From Agromyces sp. G08B096 (GTDB lineage: Bacteria; Actinomycetota; Actinomycetes; Actinomycetales; Microbacteriaceae), in NCBI RefSeq assembly GCF_040267705.1, contig NZ_CP158374.1, positions 3,472,001 through 3,536,000 on the forward strand: a stretch of DNA of 64,000 bases. Reading direction: 5' to 3'. Positions 24,651-33,960 of the stretch are shown in pieces. Position 1 is the first letter of the stretch. Each line of letters opens with the position of its first letter. The notes beneath the pieces are model-generated. The model was not told the DNA's origin. It saw only the letters and a program-made list of their open reading frames with translations, and did not search any database. The position numbers and the translations under genes were made by a program.

Positions 24651-26225
24651 TCAGCCGGCGAGCTGCTCGACGAACGCGAGCGGCACGCCGCGGCGCTCCG
24701 GGTCGGCCGCGGAGGCCGCCGCGGCGACGAAGCCGTCCCGGCGCACCAGGTACACCCGATCGGCGCGCAGCCGGCCCTGCACGTCGGGCGGGAACACGTG
24801 CCATTCGAGCCCTAGATCGCGCGCGATGCGCTCGGCCAGGTCGGCGGATGCCCCGTACCCGTGCACCTGCCAGGTGAGGTGCCGCAGCGGGACGTGGTTT
24901 CCGCCGGTCCACGGCAGCCGGAGGCCCACCGCCGGGTCGGCGGCGCCGCGCGTCGGCGGGGACATCCGATAGCGGATGCGGGTCTGCGAGACGTAGCCGA
25001 ACAGACGCCGACCGCCGATGAGCCGGGGCAGCACCCGGATCATGAGCGGGCCGATCCTGGGCAGGACGCGGCCGCGCACGAACCGCGCCTCCGCAGACTC
25101 CGACGTGATGCGGCCGAACAGCCGGTCGGTGGTGTCGACGAGGCGTTTCGCCACCGGCCGGCGTTCGATCTCGTAGCGGTCGAGGCGACGGTCGGGCATG
25201 CCGGCCAGGAGCACGTCCGCGAACGCGCAGGCGAGGTCGTGCGCCTCCTGCAGCCCGGTGTTCATGCCCTGCCCGCCGACCGGCGAGTGGATGTGCGCCG
25301 CATCGCCCGCGAGGAAGCACGGCCCCACCCGGAAGCGGTCGGCGAGGCGGTGGTGCAGCCGGTAGGTCGCGAACCACGTCCGTTCGGCGTACTCCACCCC
25401 GAACGTGTCGCGCAGCCGGGCGCGGACGAGGTCCTCCGGGAGGGTGCCGTCGGCCGCGAGGTCGCGGTTCCGGACGACGCCGAGCAGCCGGTCGCGTCCG
25501 TCTCGCCCCATGGGGAAGGTCAGCAGCAGATCGTCGTCGGCGACGCGGACGTTCACCGCGTCCTCCACGAGGCCCGTGGTCCCGTGCGCATCGGCGACGT
25601 AGAACGTGTGCGCGTTCGTCACGCCGCTGAACGGCACGCCGAGCGCCGTCCGCACCGGCGAGTGCGCGCCGTCGGCCCCGACGAGGTACCGGGCGTGCAC
25701 GACGACGTCCCCGTCGGGGCCGGCGAGGGTCGCCTCGACCCCGACCGCCGAGTCGGCGTCGGGGGCATCCGCCGCCATCGACCGGCCGTCGGCCTGCAGG
25801 AGCCGCAGCGACGTCAGCGCGTGGCCCCACAGCGGCTCAGCGCCCGCCGCGGTCAGCGCGTCGGCGAGCAGCCGCTCGTTCCGGCTCTGCTCGAGCACGA
25901 AGACCTCGTTGAACCGGCTCACGGACGCGCCCGCGCGCCGCAGATCGAACCGCCCGAACGGCCGGTTGCGATACCCGGGCACAAGCGATCCGGCCGGATG
26001 CCCCTCAGCCAGCGCGCGCTCGAGCACCCCGAGCTGGTCGTACAGCTCGAGCGTCCGCGCCTGCACCACGAGCGCCCGCGACTCGCGGGTCGGCCCGTCC
26101 TTCCCGTCGGCCACGATCGCCCGCACGCCGAGGCGCGCCAGCGTCAGCCCCAGCATCAGTCCCGTGGGGCCCCCGCCCACCACGAGCACCTCGGTCTCCA
26201 GCACTCCCCCTGCACCGCCGTCCAC
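24651..26225 (-). CDS. FAD-dependent aromatic monooxygenase (PheA/TfdB/UbiH type)
   Basis: About 524 residues. The N-terminal dinucleotide motif TEVLVVGGGPTGLMLGLTLARLG, the central YLVGADGAHSPVR (DG motif) and the FAD-ribityl GD motif CFLAGDAAHIHSPVGGQGMNTG are diagnostic of class A flavin monooxygenases. The C-terminal part (about 400-524) is the thioredoxin-like tail of phenol-hydroxylase relatives. GTG 26225 is a tentative start; GTG 26231, 26234 or 26204 would differ by a few residues. Hydroxylation of a phenolic compound is expected; substrate unknown. It is divergent from the CDF transporter. Confidence 0.88.
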   Translation of the reverse strand: MDGGAGGVLETEVLVVGGGPTGLMLGLTLARLGVRAIVADGKDGPTRESRALVVQARTLELYDQLGVLERALAEGHPAGSLVPGYRNRPFGRFDLRRAGASVSRFNEVFVLEQSRNERLLADALTAAGAEPLWGHALTSLRLLQADGRSMAADAPDADSAVGVEATLAGPDGDVVVHARYLVGADGAHSPVRTALGVPFSGVTNAHTFYVADAHGTTGLVEDAVNVRVADDDLLLTFPMGRDGRDRLLGVVRNRDLAADGTLPEDLVRARLRDTFGVEYAERTWFATYRLHHRLADRFRVGPCFLAGDAAHIHSPVGGQGMNTGLQEAHDLACAFADVLLAGMPDRRLDRYEIERRPVAKRLVDTTDRLFGRITSESAEARFVRGRVLPRIGPLMIRVLPRLIGGRRLFGYVSQTRIRYRMSPPTRGAADPAVGLRLPWTGGNHVPLRHLTWQVHGYGASADLAERIARDLGLEWHVFPPDVQGRLRADRVYLVRRDGFVAAAASAADPERRGVPLAFVEQLAG

Positions 26226-26313
26226 GGACACCACTGTCGCACCGCGGCCCGCCGCTGCCAAGGGGCGACGGATGCCTCGCCCGGTGCCAGACTCGGAGAC
26301 CGGGAGGTGGCGC

Positions 26314-27351
26314 ATGGTCGAGGAGCCGGCACCTGGGGCCGACGCGGCGCCCGTCGAGGCGGGTCGCGACGCGGCGGGTCGCGTGGAGGCCGGTCGCGAT
26401 GCGCGCGCCGCCCGCCCCGCGAACGAGAGCCTCGGCACCGTGCTCGTCGCCCTCGTCGCGAACGCGCTCATCGCCGTGGCGAAGTCGGTCGCCGCGTCCC
26501 TTACCGGCTCCGCGTCGATGCTCGCCGAGGCGGCGCACTCGTGGGCCGACACCGGCAACGAGGTGCTGCTCGTCGTCGCCGAGCGGCGCTCCGCGAAGCC
26601 CGCCGACGCGAGGCATCCGTTCGGCTACGGCAAGGACGCGTACATCTGGTCGATGTTCGCCGCCTTCGGCCTCTTCACCGCCGGGGCCGTCGTCTCCATC
26701 CAGCACGGCGTGCAGGAGCTGCTCGACCCCGAGCCGGCGGGCGACTACGGCATCGCCTACGTCGTGCTCGCGGTCGCGTTCGTCCTCGAGGGCATCTCGT
26801 TCGTGCGCGCCTACCGGCAGGCGCGCGGCGACGCCCGCCGACGGCACACCGGCACGCTCGAGCACGTCGTGGAGAGTTCCAATCCGACCCTGCGCGCGGT
26901 GTTCGCCGAAGACGCCGCAGCCCTCATCGGGCTGGTCATCGCGTTCCTCGGCGTGCTGCTGCACCAGGTCACCGGCTCGCCGCTCTACGACGCGGCCGGC
27001 TCCATCCTCGTCGGCGTGCTCCTCGGCGTCGTCGCGATCGTGCTCATCGCCCGGAACCGCGCCTTCCTCCTCGGCGAGGCGATCGACGACGAGGTGCGCA
27101 GCGACGTCCTCCGCCAGCTGCTCGCCCGGCCCGAGATCGACCGCGTGACCGCGCTCCACATCGAGTTCATCGGCCCGGGGCGCGTGCTGCTCATCGCGGC
27201 CGTCGACCTCGTGGGCGATCTGCCGGAGGCCACGGTGGCCGAGAGCCTGCGCCGCCTCGAGCGAGAGATCGAGCGGCGCGAGCAGGTCGGCACCGCGGTG
27301 CTCACGCTGAGCGCGCCGGATGAGCCGTCGCTCACCCCGTCCCACCCCTGA
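26314..27351 (+). CDS. Cation diffusion facilitator (CDF) metal transporter
   Basis: 345 residues. After a cytoplasmic tail of about 40 residues rich in Ala, Arg and Asp come five or six membrane segments. Segment II carries the metal-site pattern AEAAHSWADTGNEVLL, segment V a second acidic residue (VFAEDAAALIGL), and the C-terminal soluble domain (about 260-335) ends in a ferredoxin-like fold. Family members export Zn, Fe, Co or Mn in exchange for protons. GGGAGG at 26302-26307 precedes ATG 26314. The tail contains a near-repeat, VEAGRDA-AGR then VEAGRDARAA. Confidence 0.92.
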   Translation: MVEEPAPGADAAPVEAGRDAAGRVEAGRDARAARPANESLGTVLVALVANALIAVAKSVAASLTGSASMLAEAAHSWADTGNEVLLVVAERRSAKPADARHPFGYGKDAYIWSMFAAFGLFTAGAVVSIQHGVQELLDPEPAGDYGIAYVVLAVAFVLEGISFVRAYRQARGDARRRHTGTLEHVVESSNPTLRAVFAEDAAALIGLVIAFLGVLLHQVTGSPLYDAAGSILVGVLLGVVAIVLIARNRAFLLGEAIDDEVRSDVLRQLLARPEIDRVTALHIEFIGPGRVLLIAAVDLVGDLPEATVAESLRRLEREIERREQVGTAVLTLSAPDEPSLTPSHP

Positions 27352-27376
27352 CCGCATCCTCGACCCCGGAGGCCTC

Positions 27377-28405
27377 GTGACCATCGACCGGTTCGACCTC
27401 GGCACGCTGCGCGTGCCCGTCATTCAGGCGCCGATGGCCGGCGGCCCGTCGACCCCGGCGCTCGCGGCGGCGGTTTCGGAGTCAGGCGGGCTGGGCTTCC
27501 TCGCCGCCGGATACCTCACCGCCGAGCGAGTCGAGGCCGACATAGCGGCCACCCGGCACCTCACCCTGCGGCCGTTCGGCGTGAACCTGTTCGTGCCGCA
27601 GCCCTCCGTGGCCGATCCCGCGCAGCTCGCCGCATACCGCGAGGCGCTCACGGCCGACGCGGCGCGGTACGGCGTCGAACCCGGCCACCCCCGCCCCGAC
27701 GACGACGGCTGGGACGCCAAACTCGACGTGCTGCTCCGCACCCGGCCGGCGCTCGCGTCGTTCACGTTCGGCAGCCCCGACGCGGCGACCGTCAGCGCCC
27801 TGCAGGATGCGGGCATCGCGGTGGCGGTCACCGTGACCACGCCGAAGGAGGCGAGCGAGGCGGATGCCGCGGGCGCCGACCTGCTCGTCGTGCAGGGCCC
27901 GGAGGCCGGCGGGCACCGCGGCACCTTCGACCCTGCGGCCCCTCCGGCGACGGAGCCGCTCGACGAGCTGCTGGCCATGATCCGCACCGTGAGCGAGCGG
28001 CCGATCGTGGCCGCGGGCGGCGTGGCCTCTGCGGCAGACGTCGGCCGCGTCCTCGCCGCCGGCGCCGTGGCCGCGCAGGCCGGCACGGCGTTCCTCCGCG
28101 CCGATGAGGCGGGGACGCGAGGGCCGCACCGCGACGCGTTGGCCTCCGGTCGGTTCACCCGCACCGAGGTCACCACCGCGTTCTCCGGCCGACCGGCGCG
28201 GGGGCTCGTGAACGCGTTCCTCGCCGAGCACCGCGACGCACCCCTCGGCTATCCGGAGGTGAACCAGCTCACCGCGCCCATCCGCGCCGCGGCGGCGGCG
28301 GCCGGCGATGCGGACCGGCTGAACCTGTGGGCCGGCATCGGCTTCGCGCGTGCCGCCGCGGCGCCCGCGGCACAAATCGTGGAGGCACTCGCGCCGGCAC
28401 CGTGA
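27377..28405 (+). CDS. Nitronate monooxygenase / 2-nitropropane-dioxygenase family
   Basis: 342 residues, FMN-binding TIM barrel. Typical motifs are VPVIQAPMAGG.STPALAAAV at the N-terminus, VVQGPEAGGHRGTFD with the catalytic His (near 183), and PIVAAGGVASAADVGRVLAAGA in the phosphate-binding region. I prefer GTG 27377 with GGAGG four nt upstream. A start at 27320 would overlap the CDF gene by 32 nt and add poorly conserved residues. The enzyme oxidises toxic alkyl nitronates. It converges with the nuclease gene. Confidence 0.9.
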   Translation: MTIDRFDLGTLRVPVIQAPMAGGPSTPALAAAVSESGGLGFLAAGYLTAERVEADIAATRHLTLRPFGVNLFVPQPSVADPAQLAAYREALTADAARYGVEPGHPRPDDDGWDAKLDVLLRTRPALASFTFGSPDAATVSALQDAGIAVAVTVTTPKEASEADAAGADLLVVQGPEAGGHRGTFDPAAPPATEPLDELLAMIRTVSERPIVAAGGVASAADVGRVLAAGAVAAQAGTAFLRADEAGTRGPHRDALASGRFTRTEVTTAFSGRPARGLVNAFLAEHRDAPLGYPEVNQLTAPIRAAAAAAGDADRLNLWAGIGFARAAAAPAAQIVEALAPAP

Positions 28406-28450
28406 CGTCACCTGGGGCGGGAGGCTCGGCGCGGTGCGTCCGAGTGCGGC

Positions 28451-29269
28451 TCAGAGGATGACGTCGCCCGGTTCATCGAGTCGCCGCCATCCGGCGGCCC
28501 GCAAGGTGGGCGGGAAGCGGTCGGCCGCGACGTACTCCGACAGGTCGAGGCCGGTGAGCGCCGCGATATCGGCGATCGGCACCTGGAAGGTCTTGAAGGG
28601 GCCGAGCTCGGGGACCCCGGCGGCGCCCGGCTCGACGGGTCGGGCCCCGCGCTCGAGGTCGCGCTCGTCGAGCACGGGAGCCTGGTCGAGCACGAAGCCC
28701 GCCGCCGCGAGCGCGTCGCCGTCGCGCCAGGCGACCACCTTCCAGAACCGCAGCGGCACTCGGATGCCCCGGTACGGCGGATCGCCCGCGGCCAGCACCG
28801 GCGCCGTGCACACGGACAGCCGCAGGTCGTTGACGTCGGCGAAGGCGAGGACCTGGTCTTCGAGCCCGAGCCAGAGCTCCTTCGACTGGTTGAACCCCGA
28901 CGCCTGCGGCGCGGCGTTGGGGTACCGGAAGGTGTCGGCGTTGGCGCGCGCCGCGACGGCGGGGGCGCCCCACACCGGGTCGCGGCGCCGCACGAGGTGC
29001 CCGCGGTCGAGGTCGTTGGCCGCGTACACTTCGGGCCCGGCCTGCCAGTCGGCGGGGATGCGCTCGTCGAGCTGCCAGTCGTCGCCGCGTTCGAGGTCGA
29101 GCAGTGCGGCCCCGTCGACGTTCACCCCGGTGACCTGGGCGAGACGCCGCACGGTGTCGAGCACGACCGTGAAGTGCAGGTAGTCGAGGTCGACGCAGGC
29201 CTCGGCCTCCGACTCGGGGACTCGCGGCAGCGCCGCCTCCACACCCAGGAACCGCGCGTCGAAGCCCAT
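28451..29269 (-). CDS. DNA/RNA non-specific endonuclease (beta-beta-alpha metal, DRGH motif)
   Basis: 272 residues. The active-site motif is DLDRGHLVRRRDPVWG, in which His is the general base. It is followed by FRYPNAAPQASGFNQS..W..LEDQVL, where the NAAPQ..FN segment holds the Mg-binding Asn. This matches the NucA/EndoG family. No signal peptide or partner immunity gene is visible, which is unusual because most bacterial members are secreted or are toxins. Whether it acts inside the cell or leaves by another route is unknown. Confidence 0.85.
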   Translation of the reverse strand: MGFDARFLGVEAALPRVPESEAEACVDLDYLHFTVVLDTVRRLAQVTGVNVDGAALLDLERGDDWQLDERIPADWQAGPEVYAANDLDRGHLVRRRDPVWGAPAVAARANADTFRYPNAAPQASGFNQSKELWLGLEDQVLAFADVNDLRLSVCTAPVLAAGDPPYRGIRVPLRFWKVVAWRDGDALAAAGFVLDQAPVLDERDLERGARPVEPGAAGVPELGPFKTFQVPIADIAALTGLDLSEYVAADRFPPTLRAAGWRRLDEPGDVIL

Positions 29270-29325
29270 GCCGAGAGTCGATCACGCTCCGCCGACATGG
29301 GTCGGGCGAACCGCCGCGAGCTGGG

Positions 29326-32300
29326 TCACTCGAGCTCGCGCAGTCGCGCCACCACCCCGCCGCCCTGCGCCGTGCGCCGCTCCCAGCCGACCGCGATGGC
29401 CAGCAGCACCGCCCCGGCGGTCGCCAGGGTGATCCACCAGGGCATCGCACCGACGGTGCGGTCGAGCTGCGCGGCGAACACGACGATGTTCTCGAGCGGC
29501 AGCACCGCGAGACCGAGCAGGAACGGCGCGGCGAGCTTCCGCGTCGCCCCGACGAGGATCGCGACGAGCGCCATCGCGATGACGAGGATCGGCCGGTAGA
29601 GCTGCGGGTCGGTGCCGGTGGCGAGCACCGACGGCAGCAGCGTCAGCACGATGCCCGGCCCGAGGAGCGACCATGAACCGCGGAATCCCATCGGCCAGGA
29701 CGCGAGCGAGGGGCGGATGCCCGAGGCCTGCGCTCGCATCCCGATCACGCCGGCGACGACGACCGCGAGACCGAGGGGCAGCGAGAACACCTCGACCCGC
29801 AGGTCGCGGGCGCTCCAGCCGGCGACACCCGCCGCCCACGCGAGGGCGTACGTGAACCAGAACGGCGGGAGCACGGCCGGATGCCTCCGCGCGAGCGCGA
29901 CCCCCGTCATCGCGACGGCGAGCAGGAGGAGCATCAGCGTCCAGAGCGACCAGATCGTGAGCCAGTCGCGGTGCGCCGCCGCCACCGGCCCCGCCACGAG
30001 GAAGGCGAGCGCGGGGGCGAGCGCCCAGCGCGCACCCGGCGCGCCCGCCCGCCGGGCCAGCAGTCCGGCCCAGGCCGCGATCGCCGCGGCGGCGACCGAC
30101 ACCCCGAGCACGGGGAGCATCGTCTGGTCGGCCGCGTCGACCGGCGCGGGGTCGATGCCGAGTCCCCAGCGGACGGCCTGCACCGGCCACGCACCGGCGG
30201 CGGCCACCGCCGCGACCGCGAGCGGGCGCCGGAGCCCCGCGAGGCGCTCGTTCCAGTCCGTCAGCCGGCCCGCGACCAGGCCCGCCGCCGCCAGCAGCAC
30301 CGCGGCGATCTCGAGCCCGGTCGCGCGGGCCGCGCCGCCCTCAGCCCCGAGGACGAGAAGCAGGAGCGACGGCGCGACGGCGGCTCCGAGCCCCGCGAGG
30401 AGCAGCGGCCGGCCGCGGCCGCCGCGCGCGACCCCGACGACGCCGACGACCATCGCGGCGAGCGCGGGCGGCAGCGTGTACGGCTCCACCACGTCGACAC
30501 CCCCGAGGGCGAGCAGGCTCCACAGCGCGCCGGTCCAGGCCGCGGCCGCAGCCGGCCACCCGTACCGGCGACCGGCGAACACCCGCGCCGCGACCGCGCC
30601 GAAGCCGAGCACCAGGAGCACGAGCGCGGCGATGCCCGGCCCCGCCGCCTCGCGCACGAGCGCGAGCAGCACCGCGATGACGGCGGTCGCGAGCGACGAC
30701 CCCTCGATCGCAAGCCTCACGCCCGTGGCATCCGCGTCGGAGCGCCCGCGCCGCCGCATCGCGACCTCGACCCAGGCGCTCAGCGGCACCGCGACCGCGA
30801 CGATGACCGCGATCGCGGGCAGGACGACGGGCGAGCCGCTCATCTCGAGGAACTGGGCGCCGGCGCTGACCGCCACGACCGCGAGCGCCGGCACCAGCAG
30901 CGCGGCGGCCACGGCGCGGACGACGGGGTTCAGGCCCGGGCGGCGGGTGAGCACCAGGGCGAGGGCGAGCGCGAAGATCACACCCGTCGAGAGCGCCGTC
31001 CACCCGCTGCGCTCGACGAGCACGGTACCGACCCCCGCGAGGAACGGCGCCGCCGTGACGAGGAGGATCGCGTACCAGTCGGCCGCCCGGACTCGACGGA
31101 TCAGCGTCGCCGCGAGGGCGAACAGGCCGGCGAACGCCGTGGTGAGGCAGAGCACGGGCAGCCAGTCGAGGCCGGCGCGGTCGAGCGCAGTCGCGAGCAC
31201 CACCAGCAGATACGCGTACGCGGCGGCGTGGTGCACGGGTCGCGCGGGTGCCGGCACCGTGCGGGCGACGAGGAGCAGCACGACCACGGCGCCGATGCCG
31301 ACGGGTACCACCGTCGGCGGCGCGGTCCACGACACGAGGACGGCGCCGGCCACCGCGCTGTGCGCGAACGCGACGATCGGCGCTCGGACCGCCGCGCCCG
31401 CACGCGCCAGGCGTGAGCGCGGCACGACGACGATCAGCGTCGCGAGAACCGCCCCGGCGAGCAGAGCCGCCGCCCGCCACTCCGGTGCGAGGGCGGGCCA
31501 GGTCCCGAGCACGAGCGGCGCGGCGGCGGCGGGCCAGAGCCCCGCGATCAGCATCGTCACGGGGGTGCGGCCCCGGTCGCGACGGCGCATCACCGCGGCC
31601 GCGACGACGAGGCCGGCCGCCGCGGCGGCGAACCCGAGCGCCGCGGCCGGGATCGACAGGTCCGGGCCGGCGACGCCGACCGGGGAGGGCCAGGTTGACG
31701 CCGGCTCGGGGCTCGACCCACCATGACCGCCGCCGACCGCGAGCAGGACGTCGGACCCGGCCCGCAGCGCCGTCGCGAACGGCATGAACGTGGCCGCGGC
31801 GAGCACGGTGAGCGCGCCCCCGCGGAGTGGGGCGGCCGCGACGAGGCGCCCGGTGGCCGCCCCGGTCGCGGCCACCACGACGGCCGCGGCGAGCGGCACC
31901 AGGGCCAGCAGCCAGTCGGACTCGATCCGCTCGGCTCGGAGCGGCACGCTCACGGCGGCGGCCGCCGCGAAGAACCCCGCCAGCCAGGCCCACCAGCGAC
32001 GGGCGGCGAAGCGCCCGGATGCCGCGGCCAGCACCGCGATCGACCCGAGCAGTGCCGCCGGCCCGACGAGCCGGGCGAACTCGGCGTCTGCGGGGAGGAA
32101 GATCACCTGCACGGGCACGACAGCTGCGGCAAAGGTCTGCACGACGGTGATACCGCCCCGCTCCGCCCGGAGCGTCGCGCCGAACCGGCGCCCGAACGGG
32201 CCGAGGGCGGCGAGGAGGCCGACCCCGGCGGCGACGACCGCGACATGCCCCCAGGCCGCCCACCAGCCCCCGCCCGCGTACCCGAACATCGCCGGCGTCA

Positions 32301-33117
32301 CCGTGAGCCAGACCGACCCGAGCCACAGCCAGGTGCGCAGCCGCACGGCCCACGCGATCGCCAGCGTGGCACCCCCGGCGACGGCGGATCCGAGTCCCGC
32401 GAACAGCCAGGCGCCGGTACCCTCCGGGGCCGCGTCGGCGAACGCCTGCACGTCGAGCACGAGGAAGACCATGCCGAGGGCGCCGATCGCCTCGGCGGAG
32501 AAGCGCAGGCTCCGGCGTGCGAGCAGCCAGGCGCCGCCGAGGAAGACGGCGGTCACGATCGCGATGACGATCGTGCGCGTCGCGACGTCGAGGTCGGGGT
32601 TGAGGAAGGTGAACACGACGGCGGCCACGGCGACGAGCGCAGCGCCGGCGACCGCGAGCACGGACTGCACGCTCACGAGCGAGGCGGGCGCGTCGGGCGA
32701 CGTCGTGGCGGTCGCCGCGGCGGGCAGCGACCCCGCGCGGGGTGCCGGGTCGGCGGGCGGAGCGGGCGCGGCCGTCTCGGCCTCGGCGGCTGCCGCGGTC
32801 GCCACCGGCGCGACGCGGGGCACGTCGGCGACGGCAGCGACAGGCGCCGCCGCCTCCACGGGAGGAACCGCCCACGCCCGAGCGGACGGCGCCGGCGCGG
32901 CGACGGCGGCGGTCGGCACGAGCGCGAGCAGCGCGGCGCGCTCGCGGATCGCGTCGGCGGCACGCACGGATGCCGCGTACACCGCCGCTCCCTCGGATCC
33001 GCCGAGCATCGCGCCGCACGTCCGGCAGGTCTGCGCATCGAGCACGGCGCCGCAGCGGGGGCAGCGCTCGGCGTCGAGGAGATAGGCGGCCGCCCTGGCG
33101 TTCCAGTCGTCGGTCAT
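29326..33117 (-). CDS. Giant polytopic membrane protein with N-terminal zinc ribbon (SCO7613 C-terminal-domain type)
   Basis: 1263 residues. The first 35 residues hold a zinc ribbon (Cys19, Cys22, Cys31, Cys34: CPRCG...CRTCG). A low-complexity Ala/Pro linker (about 70-150) leads to some 30 or more hydrophobic segments that fill the rest of the protein. Actinobacterial proteins of this type are annotated only by their SCO7613-like C-terminal domain and have no known function. The lone cytoplasmic zinc ribbon suggests a sensor or docking site. It is transcribed alone, between the nuclease and a terminator hairpin at 33184-33218. Confidence 0.85.
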   Translation of the reverse strand: MTDDWNARAAAYLLDAERCPRCGAVLDAQTCRTCGAMLGGSEGAAVYAASVRAADAIRERAALLALVPTAAVAAPAPSARAWAVPPVEAAAPVAAVADVPRVAPVATAAAAEAETAAPAPPADPAPRAGSLPAAATATTSPDAPASLVSVQSVLAVAGAALVAVAAVVFTFLNPDLDVATRTIVIAIVTAVFLGGAWLLARRSLRFSAEAIGALGMVFLVLDVQAFADAAPEGTGAWLFAGLGSAVAGGATLAIAWAVRLRTWLWLGSVWLTVTPAMFGYAGGGWWAAWGHVAVVAAGVGLLAALGPFGRRFGATLRAERGGITVVQTFAAAVVPVQVIFLPADAEFARLVGPAALLGSIAVLAAASGRFAARRWWAWLAGFFAAAAAVSVPLRAERIESDWLLALVPLAAAVVVAATGAATGRLVAAAPLRGGALTVLAAATFMPFATALRAGSDVLLAVGGGHGGSSPEPASTWPSPVGVAGPDLSIPAAALGFAAAAAGLVVAAAVMRRRDRGRTPVTMLIAGLWPAAAAPLVLGTWPALAPEWRAAALLAGAVLATLIVVVPRSRLARAGAAVRAPIVAFAHSAVAGAVLVSWTAPPTVVPVGIGAVVVLLLVARTVPAPARPVHHAAAYAYLLVVLATALDRAGLDWLPVLCLTTAFAGLFALAATLIRRVRAADWYAILLVTAAPFLAGVGTVLVERSGWTALSTGVIFALALALVLTRRPGLNPVVRAVAAALLVPALAVVAVSAGAQFLEMSGSPVVLPAIAVIVAVAVPLSAWVEVAMRRRGRSDADATGVRLAIEGSSLATAVIAVLLALVREAAGPGIAALVLLVLGFGAVAARVFAGRRYGWPAAAAAWTGALWSLLALGGVDVVEPYTLPPALAAMVVGVVGVARGGRGRPLLLAGLGAAVAPSLLLLVLGAEGGAARATGLEIAAVLLAAAGLVAGRLTDWNERLAGLRRPLAVAAVAAAGAWPVQAVRWGLGIDPAPVDAADQTMLPVLGVSVAAAAIAAWAGLLARRAGAPGARWALAPALAFLVAGPVAAAHRDWLTIWSLWTLMLLLLAVAMTGVALARRHPAVLPPFWFTYALAWAAGVAGWSARDLRVEVFSLPLGLAVVVAGVIGMRAQASGIRPSLASWPMGFRGSWSLLGPGIVLTLLPSVLATGTDPQLYRPILVIAMALVAILVGATRKLAAPFLLGLAVLPLENIVVFAAQLDRTVGAMPWWITLATAGAVLLAIAVGWERRTAQGGGVVARLRELE

Positions 33118-33183
33118 CCCCGGAGTCCAGGGACGATGGGCACTCAGGCACCGTTTTCCACACCCCGCGCGAGCCGAGAACGG

Positions 33184-33218
33184 CGAAGCGGGATGCCCCG
33201 TCGAGGCATCCCGCTTCG
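33184..33218. terminator. Intrinsic terminator, 14-bp perfect stem
   Basis: CGAAGCGGGATGCC (33184-33197), loop CCGTCGA, GGCATCCCGCTTCG (33205-33218). It lies just past the ancestral stop (33227) of the F420-reductase-like gene on the minus strand. The stem contains an inverted pair of the window-wide heptamer GGATGCC/GGCATCC. Confidence 0.88.
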
Positions 33219-33226
33219 TATTCGGT

Positions 33227-33881
33227 TCAGGCGGCGGCGACGCGCGTCGCCTTCGCCAGGTTCGCTTCCAGCTCGGCGACGTCCTGCCGGGGGGGCGTAC
33301 GCGGGCTGGTCGCGCTCGACGCGCCAGCTCTCGGCGAGGGAGCCGATCACGACGGTGTCGAACCCGAGCTCGTCGTAGAGGCGGGTGACGAACTCGGCGG
33401 CCTCCGGGAAGTCGCTCGCCGTGGCGAGGGCGCGCCGTCCGGGGGTGCCGGCGGGCGACCCGGTCGACCGGATCTCGAGCGCCGCGATGTGGTTGAACGC
33501 CTTCGCGACCTTCGAGTCCGCCAGGTGCGCCTGCAGCAGGCCCGAGCTCGTCGCCGCGCCGCGGTCGAGCTCGTCGACGTGGCCGTCGCGCTCCCAGTAG
33601 TAGTTGTTCGTGTCGAGCACGATCTTGCCCGCGAGCGGGGCGACCGGGATGTCGCCGATGGCGTGGAACGGCACGGTGACGACGACGACCTCGCCGGCGG
33701 CCGCCGCCTCCTCGACCGTCGCAGCCGTGGCGAGCGGGCCCAGCTCGGCGACGAGTTCGGCGAGCGTCTCGGGCCCTCTCGAGTTCGCGATCACCACCTC
33801 GTGTCCGCGCGCCGTGAGCGCCCCCGCGAGCGTGCCGCCGATGTTGCCGGCCCCGATGATCCCGAATCTCGTGTTCGTCAT
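33227..33881 (-). pseudogene. NADPH-dependent F420 reductase-like NAD(P)-binding protein, frameshifted near its 3' end
   Basis: Rossmann protein starting MTNTRFGIIGAGNIGGTLAGAL, with VVTVPFHAIGDIP and DTNNYYWERDGH as in F420H2:NADP+ oxidoreductase-like proteins. The frame is intact for about 195 residues to DQPAYAPP. A run of seven G (33289-33295, seven C on the coding strand) then shifts the frame. Dropping one base restores RQDVAELEANLAKATRVAAA and a TGA at 33227-33229, right before the terminator. As read, the product instead runs on to 33144 with a basic tail. This is either a sequencing or assembly indel in a homopolymer or a recent natural frameshift; the fold may survive. ATG 33887 is an alternative start. 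Confidence 0.8.
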
Positions 33882-33960
33882 GCGCATCGGCAACGCGGCC
33901 GCGACGGCGGGCATTCCCGGATGGTCGTACCGTGACGCGTCCACTGGGTCATCGGCGACG

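Noticed and set aside
27320..27376. A longer N-terminus for the nitronate monooxygenase, overlapping the CDF gene
   Set aside because: The added residues precede the conserved start of the family, and GTG 27377 has its own GGAGG site.
33144..33226. The extra C-terminal tail of the F420-reductase-like frame as a real domain
   Set aside because: It is basic, reads through a terminator hairpin and disappears when one base of a seven-G run is removed.
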